Part shown: in pieces, positions 52,216-61,296 of the stretch
Position numbering within the stretch: the first letter of the stretch is position 1
How the letters are laid out: the number at the start of each line of letters is the position of its first letter
Assembly: GCF_003958625.1 (NCBI RefSeq)
Contig: NZ_RSEL01000007.1
Span: 104,475-168,474, forward strand
Direction: 5' to 3'
Length of the DNA stretch: 64,000 nt
DNA from: Tsuneonella rigui
Lineage (GTDB): Bacteria; Pseudomonadota; Alphaproteobacteria; Sphingomonadales; Sphingomonadaceae
Notes under the pieces: model-generated
Database searches by the model: none
What the model saw: only the letters and a program-made list of their open reading frames with translations
What the model was told of the DNA's origin: nothing
Made by a program: the position numbers and the translations under genes

Positions 52216-53734
52216 CCTCACGCCGGTTCTCCTCCTGGCGTTGGCGGCGTGCGGCGGTGCGGCTGTGCCGGATGCCGACGATTGGCACGCTGCTTTGCGG
52301 AGGGGCGATGGTGTCGGAGCCGAGATTGCTCTGAAGCATGACCTAACGCGCGGCGCCTCCGCGATCGAGCTCGCGCCTTTCCTTGGCGAGGCGGAGTTGC
52401 TGCAAGGCAACCTCGATGAGGCGCGGCGTTGGCTTGCGCGGGGGAACTTTGCTCCCGATGTTGCGGGGCACGGTTTCCACATGCTGGGTCGGCTGCGGCT
52501 GGCCGAACGCGAATTGCCGGCCGCCGGAAAAGCCTTCGACCGCGCCCTCAAGACCGCGCCGAACGACCCGGAGCTGTGGGTTGATATTGCCCGGCTGCGC
52601 TACCGGGGCGGCGAGCAGAAACAAGCGCTAATGGCGTCCCGCAAGGCACTCGCGCTCGGGCCGCGCAATCCCGCGGCGCTTCTGCTAAGCGCGCAGCTCG
52701 TGCGTGATGCCCAAGGCAATGCCGCCGCGTTGCCACTGTTCGAGCGCGGACTGGAAGCAGCCCCGAACGACCCCGATCTTCTCGCGGACTACGCTGCGAC
52801 TTTGGGAGAACTGGGCCGCGCGACCGACATGCTCGCAGTAGTGCGCCGGTTCGCTGCGGCGGCTCCAGGCGACCGGCGCGCGCTCTACTTGCAAGCAGTG
52901 CTCGCCGCGCGCGCTGGCAATCACGATCTCGCGCGCAGCCTGCTTCAGCGCAGCGGCGACCTTGACCGAGAGATGCCGGCCGCGATCCTGCTGCTGGCGT
53001 TGGTGGACCTCGACAACGGCAATCCGGCCGTCGCGGCCCAAGGCTTCGACCGGCTGCTGAGCTTGCAACCCGATAACGTGCGGGTGCAGGCGCTGCTCGC
53101 CCGCGCGCTCGCCGTTGCCGGCAACGACCGCGAGCTCATCGCGCGTTTCGCGGGCACGGCGGATGATCGCTACACCGCGCTGTTGGTCGGGCGCGCCTAC
53201 GAGAACCTTGGCGACCGCGCCAAGGCGGCGCCCTTCCTTGATCGTGCGCTTCGCGACCCTTTGCCGGCGCATCTCGCCGCGCTGCCGCCGGCGGCATCGC
53301 TAGAGGTCACGACACTGCGCGGTACCGCCGATGGTCCGAACACCGTCGCATTGGTGCGGGGGCTGATTGCGGCTCGGCGCACTCGAGATGCGCGTGCCAA
53401 GGCCGAAGAGTGGCTTAAGCGGCATCCCGGCTCGGGCGAGGCAATGGCGCTGGCTGGAGATGCGGCGCTGGCGGCTCGCGATCCGCGTGGCGCCCTTAGG
53501 TGCTACCGCGCGGCCGCGGCTGTCCGTCGTCCTTGGCCGCTCACCAAGCGCATGGCCGCCGCACTGGAGGCGTCAGGCAAATCGGCGAGCGCGGAGGCGC
53601 TGGTTACTGCGCAGCTTGCGGGTGAGCCGAGCAACGCCGAGGCCGCGATGATGCTGTCGCGCCGCTTGGCCGCTCGCGGAGAGCGCAAGCGTGCCGAGTT
53701 GTTGAAGGCGCACGCGGCGGCGCACGGCGGCTGA
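52199..53734 (+). CDS. TPR-repeat lipoprotein of the prs locus (PrsT-like)
   Basis: The 511-residue protein has a signal and lipobox LALAACGG (Cys18 region), then tandem TPR-like repeats: EARRWLARGNFAPDVAGHGF, FDRALKTAPNDPELWVDIAR, FERGLEAAPNDPDLLADYAA and later ALRCYRAAAAVRRPWPLTKR. PEP-CTERM loci often carry a TPR lipoprotein named PrsT, though usually longer (about 900 residues), so the assignment here is tentative. ATG 52199 overlaps the end of prsR by 17 bases. Confidence 0.75.
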   Translation: MISTRSLTPVLLLALAACGGAAVPDADDWHAALRRGDGVGAEIALKHDLTRGASAIELAPFLGEAELLQGNLDEARRWLARGNFAPDVAGHGFHMLGRLRLAERELPAAGKAFDRALKTAPNDPELWVDIARLRYRGGEQKQALMASRKALALGPRNPAALLLSAQLVRDAQGNAAALPLFERGLEAAPNDPDLLADYAATLGELGRATDMLAVVRRFAAAAPGDRRALYLQAVLAARAGNHDLARSLLQRSGDLDREMPAAILLLALVDLDNGNPAVAAQGFDRLLSLQPDNVRVQALLARALAVAGNDRELIARFAGTADDRYTALLVGRAYENLGDRAKAAPFLDRALRDPLPAHLAALPPAASLEVTTLRGTADGPNTVALVRGLIAARRTRDARAKAEEWLKRHPGSGEAMALAGDAALAARDPRGALRCYRAAAAVRRPWPLTKRMAAALEASGKSASAEALVTAQLAGEPSNAEAAMMLSRRLAARGERKRAELLKAHAAAHGG

Positions 53735-53774
53735 CGCCTCGACAAGCGAAGCACCGCAGGCCAGACGCACGCGG

Positions 53775-54731
53775 GTGCGGCGGTTCTTCTCCAGCATCGA
53801 TCTGATGGTTCGCCTTCTGGTCCTGGCGATCGTGCTCGCGAGCGTGCTGCCCGCGACCGGACAATGGCGCGGTGTCGCACAGGGCGTGTCGAATGCGGCG
53901 ATCTTCGTGTTGTTCCTGCTCAACGGCCTGCGCCTGTCGCGGGCCGATGTTCGGCGCGGGATCGGGCACTGGCGGTTTCTGCTTCCCCTGACGCTGTGGT
54001 GCTTTGTCGCGATGGCGTTGGTGGGGAAGGGGTTTGAGTTGGTGGTGGCGCCGGTGCTCCCGCCATTGGTCGCGCTCGGGTTTCTCTACCTCGGGGTCCT
54101 GCCATCCACTGTGCAATCGGCGACCGCCTATTCCTCGCTCGCAGGTGGCAACGTGGCGAATTCGGTGGTCGCGGCGGCGCTACTCAATGTCGCGGGCGTG
54201 TTCGTCAGTGTGCCCTTGTTCGCTGCGCTCGGCGGGGGCGGGGCGGCGAGTATGGGCGTGGACGGCCTCATCAAGGTAGTCCTCATCCTGATCCTGCCGT
54301 TCGCGATCGGTCAGGCGCTGCAGTTGCGGCTGGCGCCATGGATCGGCGATCATCGCGCGCTGGTGACCTGGATGGACCGGCTGTCGATCGCAATCGCGGT
54401 CTATGTCGCCTTCTCCGGTGCGGTTGAGCAGGGGCTGTGGACGCTGGTTTCGCCGCTCGAGTGGCTTGTGATCCTCGGCGGCGTGATCCTTTTCCTCGCG
54501 CTCGGCTTCGGCGGAGCGTGGGCGCTGTCCGGTGCCATCGGGCTCAACCGGCCCGACCGCATCGCCTTCCTGTTCGCCGGTGCGCACAAGAGCGTGGCGA
54601 TGGGCGCGCCGCTCGCCGCCGTGCTGTTCCCGCCGCAAGTCGCCGGCATGGTCCTGCTGCCGCTGCTGATCTACCACCTGCTCCAGCTAGTCGCTTCCGC
54701 GCCCCTGGCGAACCGGTTGGTCAGTTCGTAG
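53775..54731 (+). CDS. Bile acid:sodium symporter (SBF-like) family transporter
   Basis: The 318-residue protein has about nine TM helices with GFLYLGVLPSTVQSATAYSS, AAGGNVANSVVAAALLNVAG and the conserved AFLFAGAHKSVAMGAPLAAV. This matches the SBF-like (DUF4137) branch of the bile acid:sodium symporter superfamily. The substrate is unknown. The start at GTG 53775 has no clear ribosome site; ATG 53805 is an alternative. It ends with an 11-base convergent overlap with DUF475. Confidence 0.85.
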   Translation: MRRFFSSIDLMVRLLVLAIVLASVLPATGQWRGVAQGVSNAAIFVLFLLNGLRLSRADVRRGIGHWRFLLPLTLWCFVAMALVGKGFELVVAPVLPPLVALGFLYLGVLPSTVQSATAYSSLAGGNVANSVVAAALLNVAGVFVSVPLFAALGGGGAASMGVDGLIKVVLILILPFAIGQALQLRLAPWIGDHRALVTWMDRLSIAIAVYVAFSGAVEQGLWTLVSPLEWLVILGGVILFLALGFGGAWALSGAIGLNRPDRIAFLFAGAHKSVAMGAPLAAVLFPPQVAGMVLLPLLIYHLLQLVASAPLANRLVSS

Positions 54732-55767
54732 CGGGGGCTTCCCGGCGGTTCGCGCGGACCGACCACCACAGCGAGAAACCGATCAATACCGCGCCGATCA
54801 ACCCGGTGACGGTCTCGGGCACCTCGAACCGTGCCGACAGGAGCATGATCGCCGCGAGCGCGAGGATCGCCCAGAATGCCCCGTGCTCGAGGTAGCGATA
54901 GGCCGAGAGCGTGCCCTTGCGCACCAGCATCACGGTCATCGAACGGACGAACATCGCCCCGATCGACAGGCCGAGCGCGATGATGACCATGTTGTTGGAG
55001 AGGGCAAACGCCCCGATCACCGCGTCGAAGCTGAACGAGGCATCGAGCACGTTTAAATAGAGAAACCCCCCGAGTCCCGCGTGCACCGCGGCACCCGACA
55101 TCTTCAGCTTCTCCTCGCGCTTCTGCATGATTTCGCCCAACGCGTGGACCGCGATGAAGCAGACGATGCCGAGTAGGCCGGCGACCACGAAGGTATGATC
55201 GGCGGGCGCGGGCAGCAGCAGCGAGATGCCCCACAGCGCCAGCAGCATGGTCGCGATCTCCACCGCCGGGACCGATGAGGCGTAAGCGAGCTTTTCTTCG
55301 ATCAGGTGGATCCAGTGGACGTCCTTGTCCTCGTCGAAAAAGAATTTGAGCCCGACCATGCCGAGGAACGCGCCGCCGAACCCGGCGATGCCGACATGGG
55401 CGCTGGAGACGATCTTCTCGTACTGCTCGGGCTGGTTGAGCGACAGCGTCACCGCCTCGACCGGGTTGAGGCCCGCCGCCACCGCGACGATCGCCAGCGG
55501 AAACAAGATGTACATTCCATAGACCGCGATCACCATGCCCCAGGTGAGGAAGCGGCGCTGCCACACCTCGTCCATATCTTTCAGCACGGTGGCGTTGACC
55601 ACCGCGTTGTCGAAGCTGAGCGAGACCTCGAGCACCGATAGCACGAGCACGATCCACAACGCGCGCAGCAGGGCGACGACGGTGTGCCCCTCGGACCAGC
55701 CGTAAACCGCGGCGAGGATGAAGCAGACGATCGCGAACAGGATCGATCCGCGGAAGAACCGGAGCAT
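54721..55767 (-). CDS. DUF475 (TerC-like) membrane protein
   Basis: The 348-residue protein has about eight TM helices and the TerC-related segments VLSVLEVSLSFDNAVVNATV and LDASFSFDAVIGAFALSNNM, in which the FDNAV and FDAVIG acidic residues are characteristic. TerC-like proteins are tied to metal export to secreted enzymes and to tellurite resistance; DUF475 itself is uncharacterised. The preceding panB gene is only 12 bases away on the same strand. Confidence 0.88.
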   Translation of the reverse strand: MLRFFRGSILFAIVCFILAAVYGWSEGHTVVALLRALWIVLVLSVLEVSLSFDNAVVNATVLKDMDEVWQRRFLTWGMVIAVYGMYILFPLAIVAVAAGLNPVEAVTLSLNQPEQYEKIVSSAHVGIAGFGGAFLGMVGLKFFFDEDKDVHWIHLIEEKLAYASSVPAVEIATMLLALWGISLLLPAPADHTFVVAGLLGIVCFIAVHALGEIMQKREEKLKMSGAAVHAGLGGFLYLNVLDASFSFDAVIGAFALSNNMVIIALGLSIGAMFVRSMTVMLVRKGTLSAYRYLEHGAFWAILALAAIMLLSARFEVPETVTGLIGAVLIGFSLWWSVRANRREAPATN

Positions 55768-55779
55768 GCGTGGCTGGCC

Positions 55780-56649
55780 TTACTTGGGCTGGTAGGTCTG
55801 GTCTGCGGTCGGGAAAGCGCGGCTGCGCACCTCGCCGGCGTAGGTTTCGGCCGCCTTGGAGATCACGCTCGCAAGGTCCTCGTAACGTTTCACGAAGCGG
55901 GGGACGCGTTCGAACATGCCGAGCATGTCCTCGGTCACCAGTACCTGCCCGTCGCACTGGGCGCTGGCGCCGATCCCGATGACCGGGATTTCCAGGCTCT
56001 GCGTGAGTGCCACGGCGATCGGCTCGACGACACCTTCCGCCACCACGGCGAAGGCACCGGCTTCCTGCACGGCCTTCCCATCGGAAATGATCTTGGCGTG
56101 TTCTTCCTGGCTGCGTCCGCGCGCGCCGTAACCTCCGAGCGCGTTCACCGCCTGGGGCGTGAGACCGACATGCGCCATCACCGGGATGCCGCGCTGGCTG
56201 AGGAAGGCGATCGTTTCCGCCATCGCGGCGCCGCCTTCCAGCTTGACGCCCGCGGCGCCGGTTTCGGCCATGATCCGGCTGGCGCTCTCGAACGCCTTCT
56301 CCGGGCTCGCCTCGTACGCGCCGAACGGCATGTCGACGATCACGAGGCTGTGATAGCTCCCGCGCACCACCGCCGCGCCGTGGGCGATCATCATTTCGAG
56401 CGTGACCTGCAGCGTCGAGGGCAGGCCGTAGATCACCTGGCCGAGCGAATCCCCCACCAAAAGGATGTCGCAATGCGCGTCGAGCAACTGCGCCTGGCGG
56501 GCGGTGTAGGCGGTCAGCATGACCAGCGGCTCGCGGGTCGCGCCGTCTGCCTTGCGGCCCTTGATCGCAGGCACGGTGAGCCGCCGCATCGGCTGCGGGG
56601 TCGGGTGCGCGCGGCTGGTCGCGGTGTCGAGCTGAAAGGTCGTGGACAT
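55780..56649 (-). CDS. panB: 3-methyl-2-oxobutanoate hydroxymethyltransferase PanB
   Basis: The 289-residue enzyme has MLTAYTARQAQLLDAHCDIL, LVGDSLGQVIYGLPSTLQVT, PFGAYEASPEKAFE, VKLEGGAAMAETIAFLSQRG, PVMAHVGLTPQAVNALGGYG and IPVIGIGASAQCDGQVLVTE, all PanB signatures. It makes ketopantoate from 3-methyl-2-oxobutanoate and methylene-THF, the first step of pantothenate and CoA synthesis. DUF475 follows 12 bases downstream. Confidence 0.96.
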   Translation of the reverse strand: MSTTFQLDTATSRAHPTPQPMRRLTVPAIKGRKADGATREPLVMLTAYTARQAQLLDAHCDILLVGDSLGQVIYGLPSTLQVTLEMMIAHGAAVVRGSYHSLVIVDMPFGAYEASPEKAFESASRIMAETGAAGVKLEGGAAMAETIAFLSQRGIPVMAHVGLTPQAVNALGGYGARGRSQEEHAKIISDGKAVQEAGAFAVVAEGVVEPIAVALTQSLEIPVIGIGASAQCDGQVLVTEDMLGMFERVPRFVKRYEDLASVISKAAETYAGEVRSRAFPTADQTYQPK

Positions 56650-56789
56650 GGGCTAGGGCTCTAGCGGGGCCACACAAGCGGGGAAAGGCTTTCGAATAAG
56701 CCTTGCCTTGAGGGGAGGCGGCGCTAGCTTCGCGCGCCATGAGGGAGGGGAGCCGCAACGGCCTCCTTTGAGAGAGGGAATAACGGGTC

Positions 56790-58364
56790 ATGCTACTCGA
56801 CCGCGTCAAGCCGCTCGACGCCATCCTGGCGACGGCGGAGAAGAAATCGCTGAAGCGCACGCTGGGCTGGTTTCAGCTTACCTTGTTCGGGATCGGCTGC
56901 GTCATCGGCACCGGCATCTTCGTGCTCACCGCCGTGGGAGCGCAGAAGGCGGGTCCGGGTTTGATGCTGGCGTTCGCCATCGCCGGCGCGGTCTGCATCG
57001 TCGCCGCGCTCTGCTATGCCGAGATCGCCGCGATGATCCCGGTTGCGGGCAGCGCTTACACGTACAGTTACGCAACCGTGGGCGAGTTTTTCGCCTGGAC
57101 GGTCGGCTGGGCGCTGATCATGGAATATGCGATCGCCGCCTCGGCGGTTTCGGTCGGCTGGTCCGGGTACTTTACCGGCACCTTCCTGAACGAATTTTTC
57201 GGTATCCATCTACCGACGTGGCTTAGTGCCGGTCCGCTTTCGCTCGGCGGGGTGGAGGGCGGCTTCATCAATCTACCCGCCATGCTTATCGCGTTACTGG
57301 TGACCTGGTTGCTGGTCATCGGCACCAGCGAGAGCGCCAAGGTCAACGCCATCCTGGTGCTGATCAAGGTCGTCGCGCTGACGGGCTTCATCGCTCTGAC
57401 CCTGACGAGCCCGGCGTTCGACGCGGCGAAGTTCAACCCGTTCCTGCCGGCCGGCGTGTTCGGCGGTTTCGGTACGGGGGTCGGCGCGGTCGGCGCCGCG
57501 GCGACAATGTTCTTCGCTTACGTCGGCTTCGACGCCGTCTCGACCGCGGCGGAAGAGACCAAGAACCCACAGCGGAACGTGCCGATCGGGCTGGTCGGCT
57601 CGCTGCTGTTCTGCACCGTGTTCTATATCCTGGTCGCGGCCGGTGCGATCGGCACCATCGGGGGCGACCCGATCATGGGCGCGAACGGTCCGCTCGTGAC
57701 CGGCTCGCCCGAACTGGCCCGCCAGTGTGCGATGCCGCAATATGCCGACGCGCTGGTCTGCTCGAACGAACCGCTCGCCCACGTCCTCCGCGTGCTCGGC
57801 TTCTCCTGGGCCGGCAACCTAATCGGGGTGGCGGCGTTCCTGGCGCTGCCGTCGGTGATCTTGGTGCTGATGTTCGGCCAGACGCGCATCTTCTTCGTGA
57901 TGAGCCGCGACGGGCTCCTGCCGGGCGCGCTGAGCAAGGTGCACCCGAAGTTCCGCACCCCCCACGTCGTGACCATGATCACCGGCGTAGGTGTAGCGAT
58001 CGCGGCAGCGTTCTTCCCCGTGGGTAGTCTCGCTGACATCTCTAACGCCGGGACGCTCTACGCATTCACGATGGTTGCGGTGGCAGTGATGATGCTGCGC
58101 AAGCAGGATCCGGGCCGCGCGCGGAGCTTCCGCGTTCCCGCCGTGTGGGTCATCGCGCCGCTGACCATCGCGGGTTGCGTGTTCCTGTTCCTCAACCTGC
58201 CGAGCGCGGCGATGCTGTTCCTGCCCGGCTGGAGCGTGCTGGGGCTGCTGGTGTACTTCCTGTACAGCCGCCAGCAGAGCCACCTCGGCCGCGGAATCGT
58301 CGAAGTGGTCGACGAAGTCGGCGGCGAGGAGACGATGATCCCGATCCATCCGCCAAAGGACTGA
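56790..58364 (+). CDS. APC superfamily amino acid permease
   Basis: The 524-residue protein has about 12 TM helices. KRTLGWFQLTLFGIGCVIGT followed by GIFVLTAVGAQKAGPGLMLA is the APC helix-one signature, and PVAGSAYTYSYATVGEFFAW, FFAYVGFDAVSTAAEETKNP and VILVLMFGQTRIFFVMSRDG follow. The layout is like cationic or branched-chain amino acid permeases; the substrate cannot be told. A strong terminator follows at 58381. Confidence 0.92.
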   Translation: MLLDRVKPLDAILATAEKKSLKRTLGWFQLTLFGIGCVIGTGIFVLTAVGAQKAGPGLMLAFAIAGAVCIVAALCYAEIAAMIPVAGSAYTYSYATVGEFFAWTVGWALIMEYAIAASAVSVGWSGYFTGTFLNEFFGIHLPTWLSAGPLSLGGVEGGFINLPAMLIALLVTWLLVIGTSESAKVNAILVLIKVVALTGFIALTLTSPAFDAAKFNPFLPAGVFGGFGTGVGAVGAAATMFFAYVGFDAVSTAAEETKNPQRNVPIGLVGSLLFCTVFYILVAAGAIGTIGGDPIMGANGPLVTGSPELARQCAMPQYADALVCSNEPLAHVLRVLGFSWAGNLIGVAAFLALPSVILVLMFGQTRIFFVMSRDGLLPGALSKVHPKFRTPHVVTMITGVGVAIAAAFFPVGSLADISNAGTLYAFTMVAVAVMMLRKQDPGRARSFRVPAVWVIAPLTIAGCVFLFLNLPSAAMLFLPGWSVLGLLVYFLYSRQQSHLGRGIVEVVDEVGGEETMIPIHPPKD

Positions 58365-58380
58365 TTGGCGACAGGCAAAC

Positions 58381-58420
58381 GAAAGGGCCGCCCCTCGTAG
58401 TGAGGAGCGGCCCTTTCCTT
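58381..58420. terminator. Bidirectional Rho-independent terminator
   Basis: GAAAGGGCCGC at 58381-58391 pairs with GCGGCCCTTTC at 58407-58417, with further CCTC/GAGG pairing in between. CTTTT follows on the plus strand. It lies between the converging permease gene and the pyridoxamine-oxidase-like gene and can serve both. Confidence 0.85.
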
Positions 58421-58432
58421 TTGATTTGCCGG

Positions 58433-58915
58433 TTAGAGCGCAGCTTCGGCGTGACTGCCGATCACGTCCTTCCGCACGTCCATGCCCAGCGCCATCTTGG
58501 CGGTGGTGAGCAGGCCCTGGTCGCCGCTCCACAACTCGGCATCACCGAGGTCCATGCGCAGGAATAAGAGGTTGGGATCGTCCTTGCCGCCGGGGAACCA
58601 GGCCTCGACGAAGTTGGACCACTGCTTGTCGAGTCGCTCGCGGCTGGTCTCCTCGCTCAGCACGCCTTCGAAGCGGGCGAAGAAGTCGTGGCCCTTGGCA
58701 GCGAAATGACAGGTCGCCTTGCCCATTTCGGCGAGGTGATTGTCGCGCCCGGTGAAGAACCAGATCGCGTGATTGGCATCCTTGTCGAGGCTCGCGGTCA
58801 TCGGCACCGCGTCGTTGGCGGTCGATTGCAGCGAAACAAACACAAACGGGGAATCCGCGAAGGATTTCCAGAAGGTTTCCTTCAACTCGTCGGTGTTGCC
58901 GGCTTCGTACTTCAT
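58433..58915 (-). CDS. Pyridoxamine 5'-phosphate oxidase family (general stress protein 26-like)
   Basis: The 160-residue protein has the split-barrel flavin-binding fold of general stress protein 26: LKETFWKSFADSPFVFVSLQ, PMTASLDKDANHAIWFFTGR, DNHLAEMGKATCHFAAKGHD and KQWSNFVEAWFPGGKDDPNL. These proteins bind FMN or F420 and are linked to stress; the reaction is unknown. The start follows AGGAG seven bases upstream, which favours it over the longer form reaching 59026. It is divergent from imuA, whose LexA box lies between. Confidence 0.88.
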   Translation of the reverse strand: MKYEAGNTDELKETFWKSFADSPFVFVSLQSTANDAVPMTASLDKDANHAIWFFTGRDNHLAEMGKATCHFAAKGHDFFARFEGVLSEETSRERLDKQWSNFVEAWFPGGKDDPNLLFLRMDLGDAELWSGDQGLLTTAKMALGMDVRKDVIGSHAEAAL

Positions 58916-58989
58916 CGCGGGTCTCCTGTGTTGGAGTGCGAACGCCAGGGGAGGGCGCGCGGTTCCGCGTTGCGAATCGATCGAGTGTG

Positions 58990-59004
58990 GAACATACAGG
59001 GAAC
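58990..59004. promoter_or_regulatory. LexA (SOS) box of imuA-imuB
   Basis: GAAC-ATACAGG-GAAC at 58990-59004 is a perfect GAAC-N7-GAAC direct repeat, the reverse of the alphaproteobacterial LexA consensus GTTC-N7-GTTC. It ends 20 bases before the imuA start. Confidence 0.85.
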
Positions 59005-59024
59005 AAGTGAGTCGTTCCCCTGTC

Positions 59025-59798
59025 ATGAACCGCGATGCCTTGCCCGCCGATCTGGTGCCCGCTTCGGAGCTGGCGCACGTCTCCGCGCGCGCGCCGCGCT
59101 GGCAGCCGGGCCTTGCTTCGCCGCATCATAGCGAGGTGTTCGCGGAGGGCGGGGAAGCGAGCGGGGCGGCCGCCGCCTTGGCCTTTGCCGCCGATGCCTT
59201 GCGAACCGGCTCGGCTGCCGAAACGGAGGATCACCGCGCGCTGCTGTGGGTGCAGGATCGCGCCGCGCTCAAGCTGGGCGGGCGCCCCTATCGCCACGGT
59301 TTGCCCGAAGCGTTCCGCCACCGGCTGATCCACGTCGTCTGCGAAAGTTGCGAGGACGCGCTGTTCGCGCTTGAGGAAGGCTTGCGCTGCCGCGATCTCG
59401 CCGCGGTGATTGGGGAGGTGGCGGGCAATCCCAAGGCGCTCGATTTCACCGCCTCGCGCCGGCTGACGCTGGCGGCTGAGCGGTACGGCGTGCCCTTGTG
59501 GCTGGTGCGGCTCAACGCCGCGCACGATCTGTCTTCGGCGCGCATGCGGTGGGATGTGCGCGCCGCCCCTTCGCCGCATCCGCGGTGGAACCGCGACGCG
59601 CCGGGCACCCCCGCCTGGCATGCCGAGCTGTTCCGCGCGCGGATGCACCCCCCCGGCACCTGGATCCTGCGCGATGACGGACTTGCTCTCGTCGCCGCCC
59701 GAGATGCCCGCGACGATGCCGCCGTCCACGAAAACACCACGCCGTATCCTCTCGGTCTGGCTTTCGCGGCTGGCGATCGATCGCTGGCGCCTCGGTGA
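59025..59798 (+). CDS. imuA: ImuA-like SOS mutagenesis protein
   Basis: The 257-residue protein lies just before imuB and has the RecA/ImuA-like core: ALLWVQDRAALKLGGRPYRH, LIHVVCESCEDALFALEEGL and VPLWLVRLNAAHDLSSARMR, without a complete Walker A box, as is normal for ImuA. ImuA works with ImuB and DnaE2 in error-prone bypass. ATG 59025 is chosen because it sits right after the LexA box; the frame extends upstream as a shadow. It overlaps imuB by about 125 bases. Confidence 0.85.
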   Translation: MNRDALPADLVPASELAHVSARAPRWQPGLASPHHSEVFAEGGEASGAAAALAFAADALRTGSAAETEDHRALLWVQDRAALKLGGRPYRHGLPEAFRHRLIHVVCESCEDALFALEEGLRCRDLAAVIGEVAGNPKALDFTASRRLTLAAERYGVPLWLVRLNAAHDLSSARMRWDVRAAPSPHPRWNRDAPGTPAWHAELFRARMHPPGTWILRDDGLALVAARDARDDAAVHENTTPYPLGLAFAAGDRSLAPR

Positions 59799-61296
59799 GC
59801 GGCTGGCGCCGGGTGAAGGCGCCGACGGCGAACCCCTCGCCCTGATCACCGAGACCGCGCACGGTCCCCGGATCGATGCGCTCAACGCCGCGGGGCTCGA
59901 TGCGGGCCCGCGCGAGGGGATGATGCTCGCCGATGCGCGCGCGGTGTGCCCGCGGCTCAAGGTCGCGCCGAGCGATGCCGCAGGCGACCGCGCGTTCCTC
60001 GAAAAGCTCGCCGCATGGGCGCGCCGCTGGGGGCCATGGTCGGCCCTCGACGAACCCGACGGGCTGGTGGTCGACGTGACCGCAGTGGCGCACCTGTTCG
60101 GCGGCGAGCGGCGCTTGCTCGCCGATGTGGCGGCGCGGTTCGCCGCGCGCGGGCTGACCGTGCGCACCGCCATCGCGCCGACCGCGGGTGCAGCCTGGGC
60201 GCTGGCGCATTACGGGCGACCGGGATCGATCCTGCCGCCCGACGCGGATATCGCCGCCGCGCTCGCCGACTTGCCGGTGGGGGCGCTGCGGCTCCACGAT
60301 GATGTGCTGGTGGTGCTGCGGCGATTGGGTCTCAAGCGGATCGGCGATATGACCGGGCGGTTCGTGGAAGGCAGCGGGCGCGACGCGCTGCGCCGCCGCT
60401 TTCGCCGCAAGACGCCGGGCATCAACCCGCTGCTGCGGCTCGACCAACTGACCGGGCGATTGCCCGAGCCGCTACTGCCGGTGGTCCCGTCGCTCATGCC
60501 GCTGGTCCAGCGCCGGCTGATGGAGCCGATCCGCCACCGCGATCTGCTCGACCAGGTGATTGCCGATCTCGCCGCCGACATGGCGCGGACCCTTGAAGGA
60601 TTGGGGCTGGGCGCGCGGCGGTTGGAGGTGGGCCTGTGGCGGGTCGATGGCGAGGTGATCGTGCGAGCGCTCGAGCTCGCCGCCGCGACCCGCGACGCAC
60701 CGCACATCGCGCGGCTGTTCGCCGCCAAGCTCGACGATGTCGACGCCGGTTTCGGGATCGAGACCGTGCGCCTGCGCGCCAGCTGGGCCGAGCCGCTCGC
60801 GGTCCCGCAAGCTGATATCGAAGCGCGCGCACAAGTGCAGGGCACCTCGCTCGCCACCTGCATCGACCGGCTGACGGTGCGGCTGGGCCCCGACGCGGTG
60901 CGCCGGCCGGTGCTCTACGCCAGCCACATCCCCGAGCGAGCCCAGCGCTGGCAGAGGCCGCTCGATCCCGAGCCGGTGAGCCAGGGCCAGCTCGCCTTCC
61001 ACGCGCGGCCGCTGAAGCTGCTCGACCGCGCGGAGAGGATCACCGTCATCTACCTGATGCCCGACGGCTATCCCAAGTCGTTCCGCTGGCGCGGGCGGGT
61101 GCATGACGTGATGCGGGTCGAAGGACCCGAGCGGATCGCCCCCGAATGGTGGCGCGAGAAGGGCAGCACCCGGCTGCGCGATTACTATCGGATCGAAGAC
61201 GGGGAAGGGCGGCGCTACTGGATCTACCGCCTCGGTATGCTCGGCGACGGGCGCGGCGGGGAGCCCGACTGGTACCTCCAGGGCCTATGCGCCTAG
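59674..61296 (+). CDS. imuB: ImuB, Y-family polymerase-like mutasome protein
   Basis: The 540-residue protein has the Y-family palm and fingers layout: RRILSVWLSRLAIDRWRLGE, MMLADARAVCPRLKVAPSDA, SALDEPDGLVVDVTAVAHLF, AIAPTAGAAWALAHYGRPGS and a helix-hairpin region (RRLGLKRIGDMTGRFVEGSG), and a long C-terminal part ending in DWYLQGLC. ImuB proteins generally lack polymerase activity and act as a hub that binds the beta clamp, ImuA and DnaE2. ATG 59674 is the earliest plausible start; 59701 and 59713 are alternatives. dnaE2, often the third gene, is not adjacent here. Confidence 0.9.
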   Translation: MTDLLSSPPEMPATMPPSTKTPRRILSVWLSRLAIDRWRLGERLAPGEGADGEPLALITETAHGPRIDALNAAGLDAGPREGMMLADARAVCPRLKVAPSDAAGDRAFLEKLAAWARRWGPWSALDEPDGLVVDVTAVAHLFGGERRLLADVAARFAARGLTVRTAIAPTAGAAWALAHYGRPGSILPPDADIAAALADLPVGALRLHDDVLVVLRRLGLKRIGDMTGRFVEGSGRDALRRRFRRKTPGINPLLRLDQLTGRLPEPLLPVVPSLMPLVQRRLMEPIRHRDLLDQVIADLAADMARTLEGLGLGARRLEVGLWRVDGEVIVRALELAAATRDAPHIARLFAAKLDDVDAGFGIETVRLRASWAEPLAVPQADIEARAQVQGTSLATCIDRLTVRLGPDAVRRPVLYASHIPERAQRWQRPLDPEPVSQGQLAFHARPLKLLDRAERITVIYLMPDGYPKSFRWRGRVHDVMRVEGPERIAPEWWREKGSTRLRDYYRIEDGEGRRYWIYRLGMLGDGRGGEPDWYLQGLCA

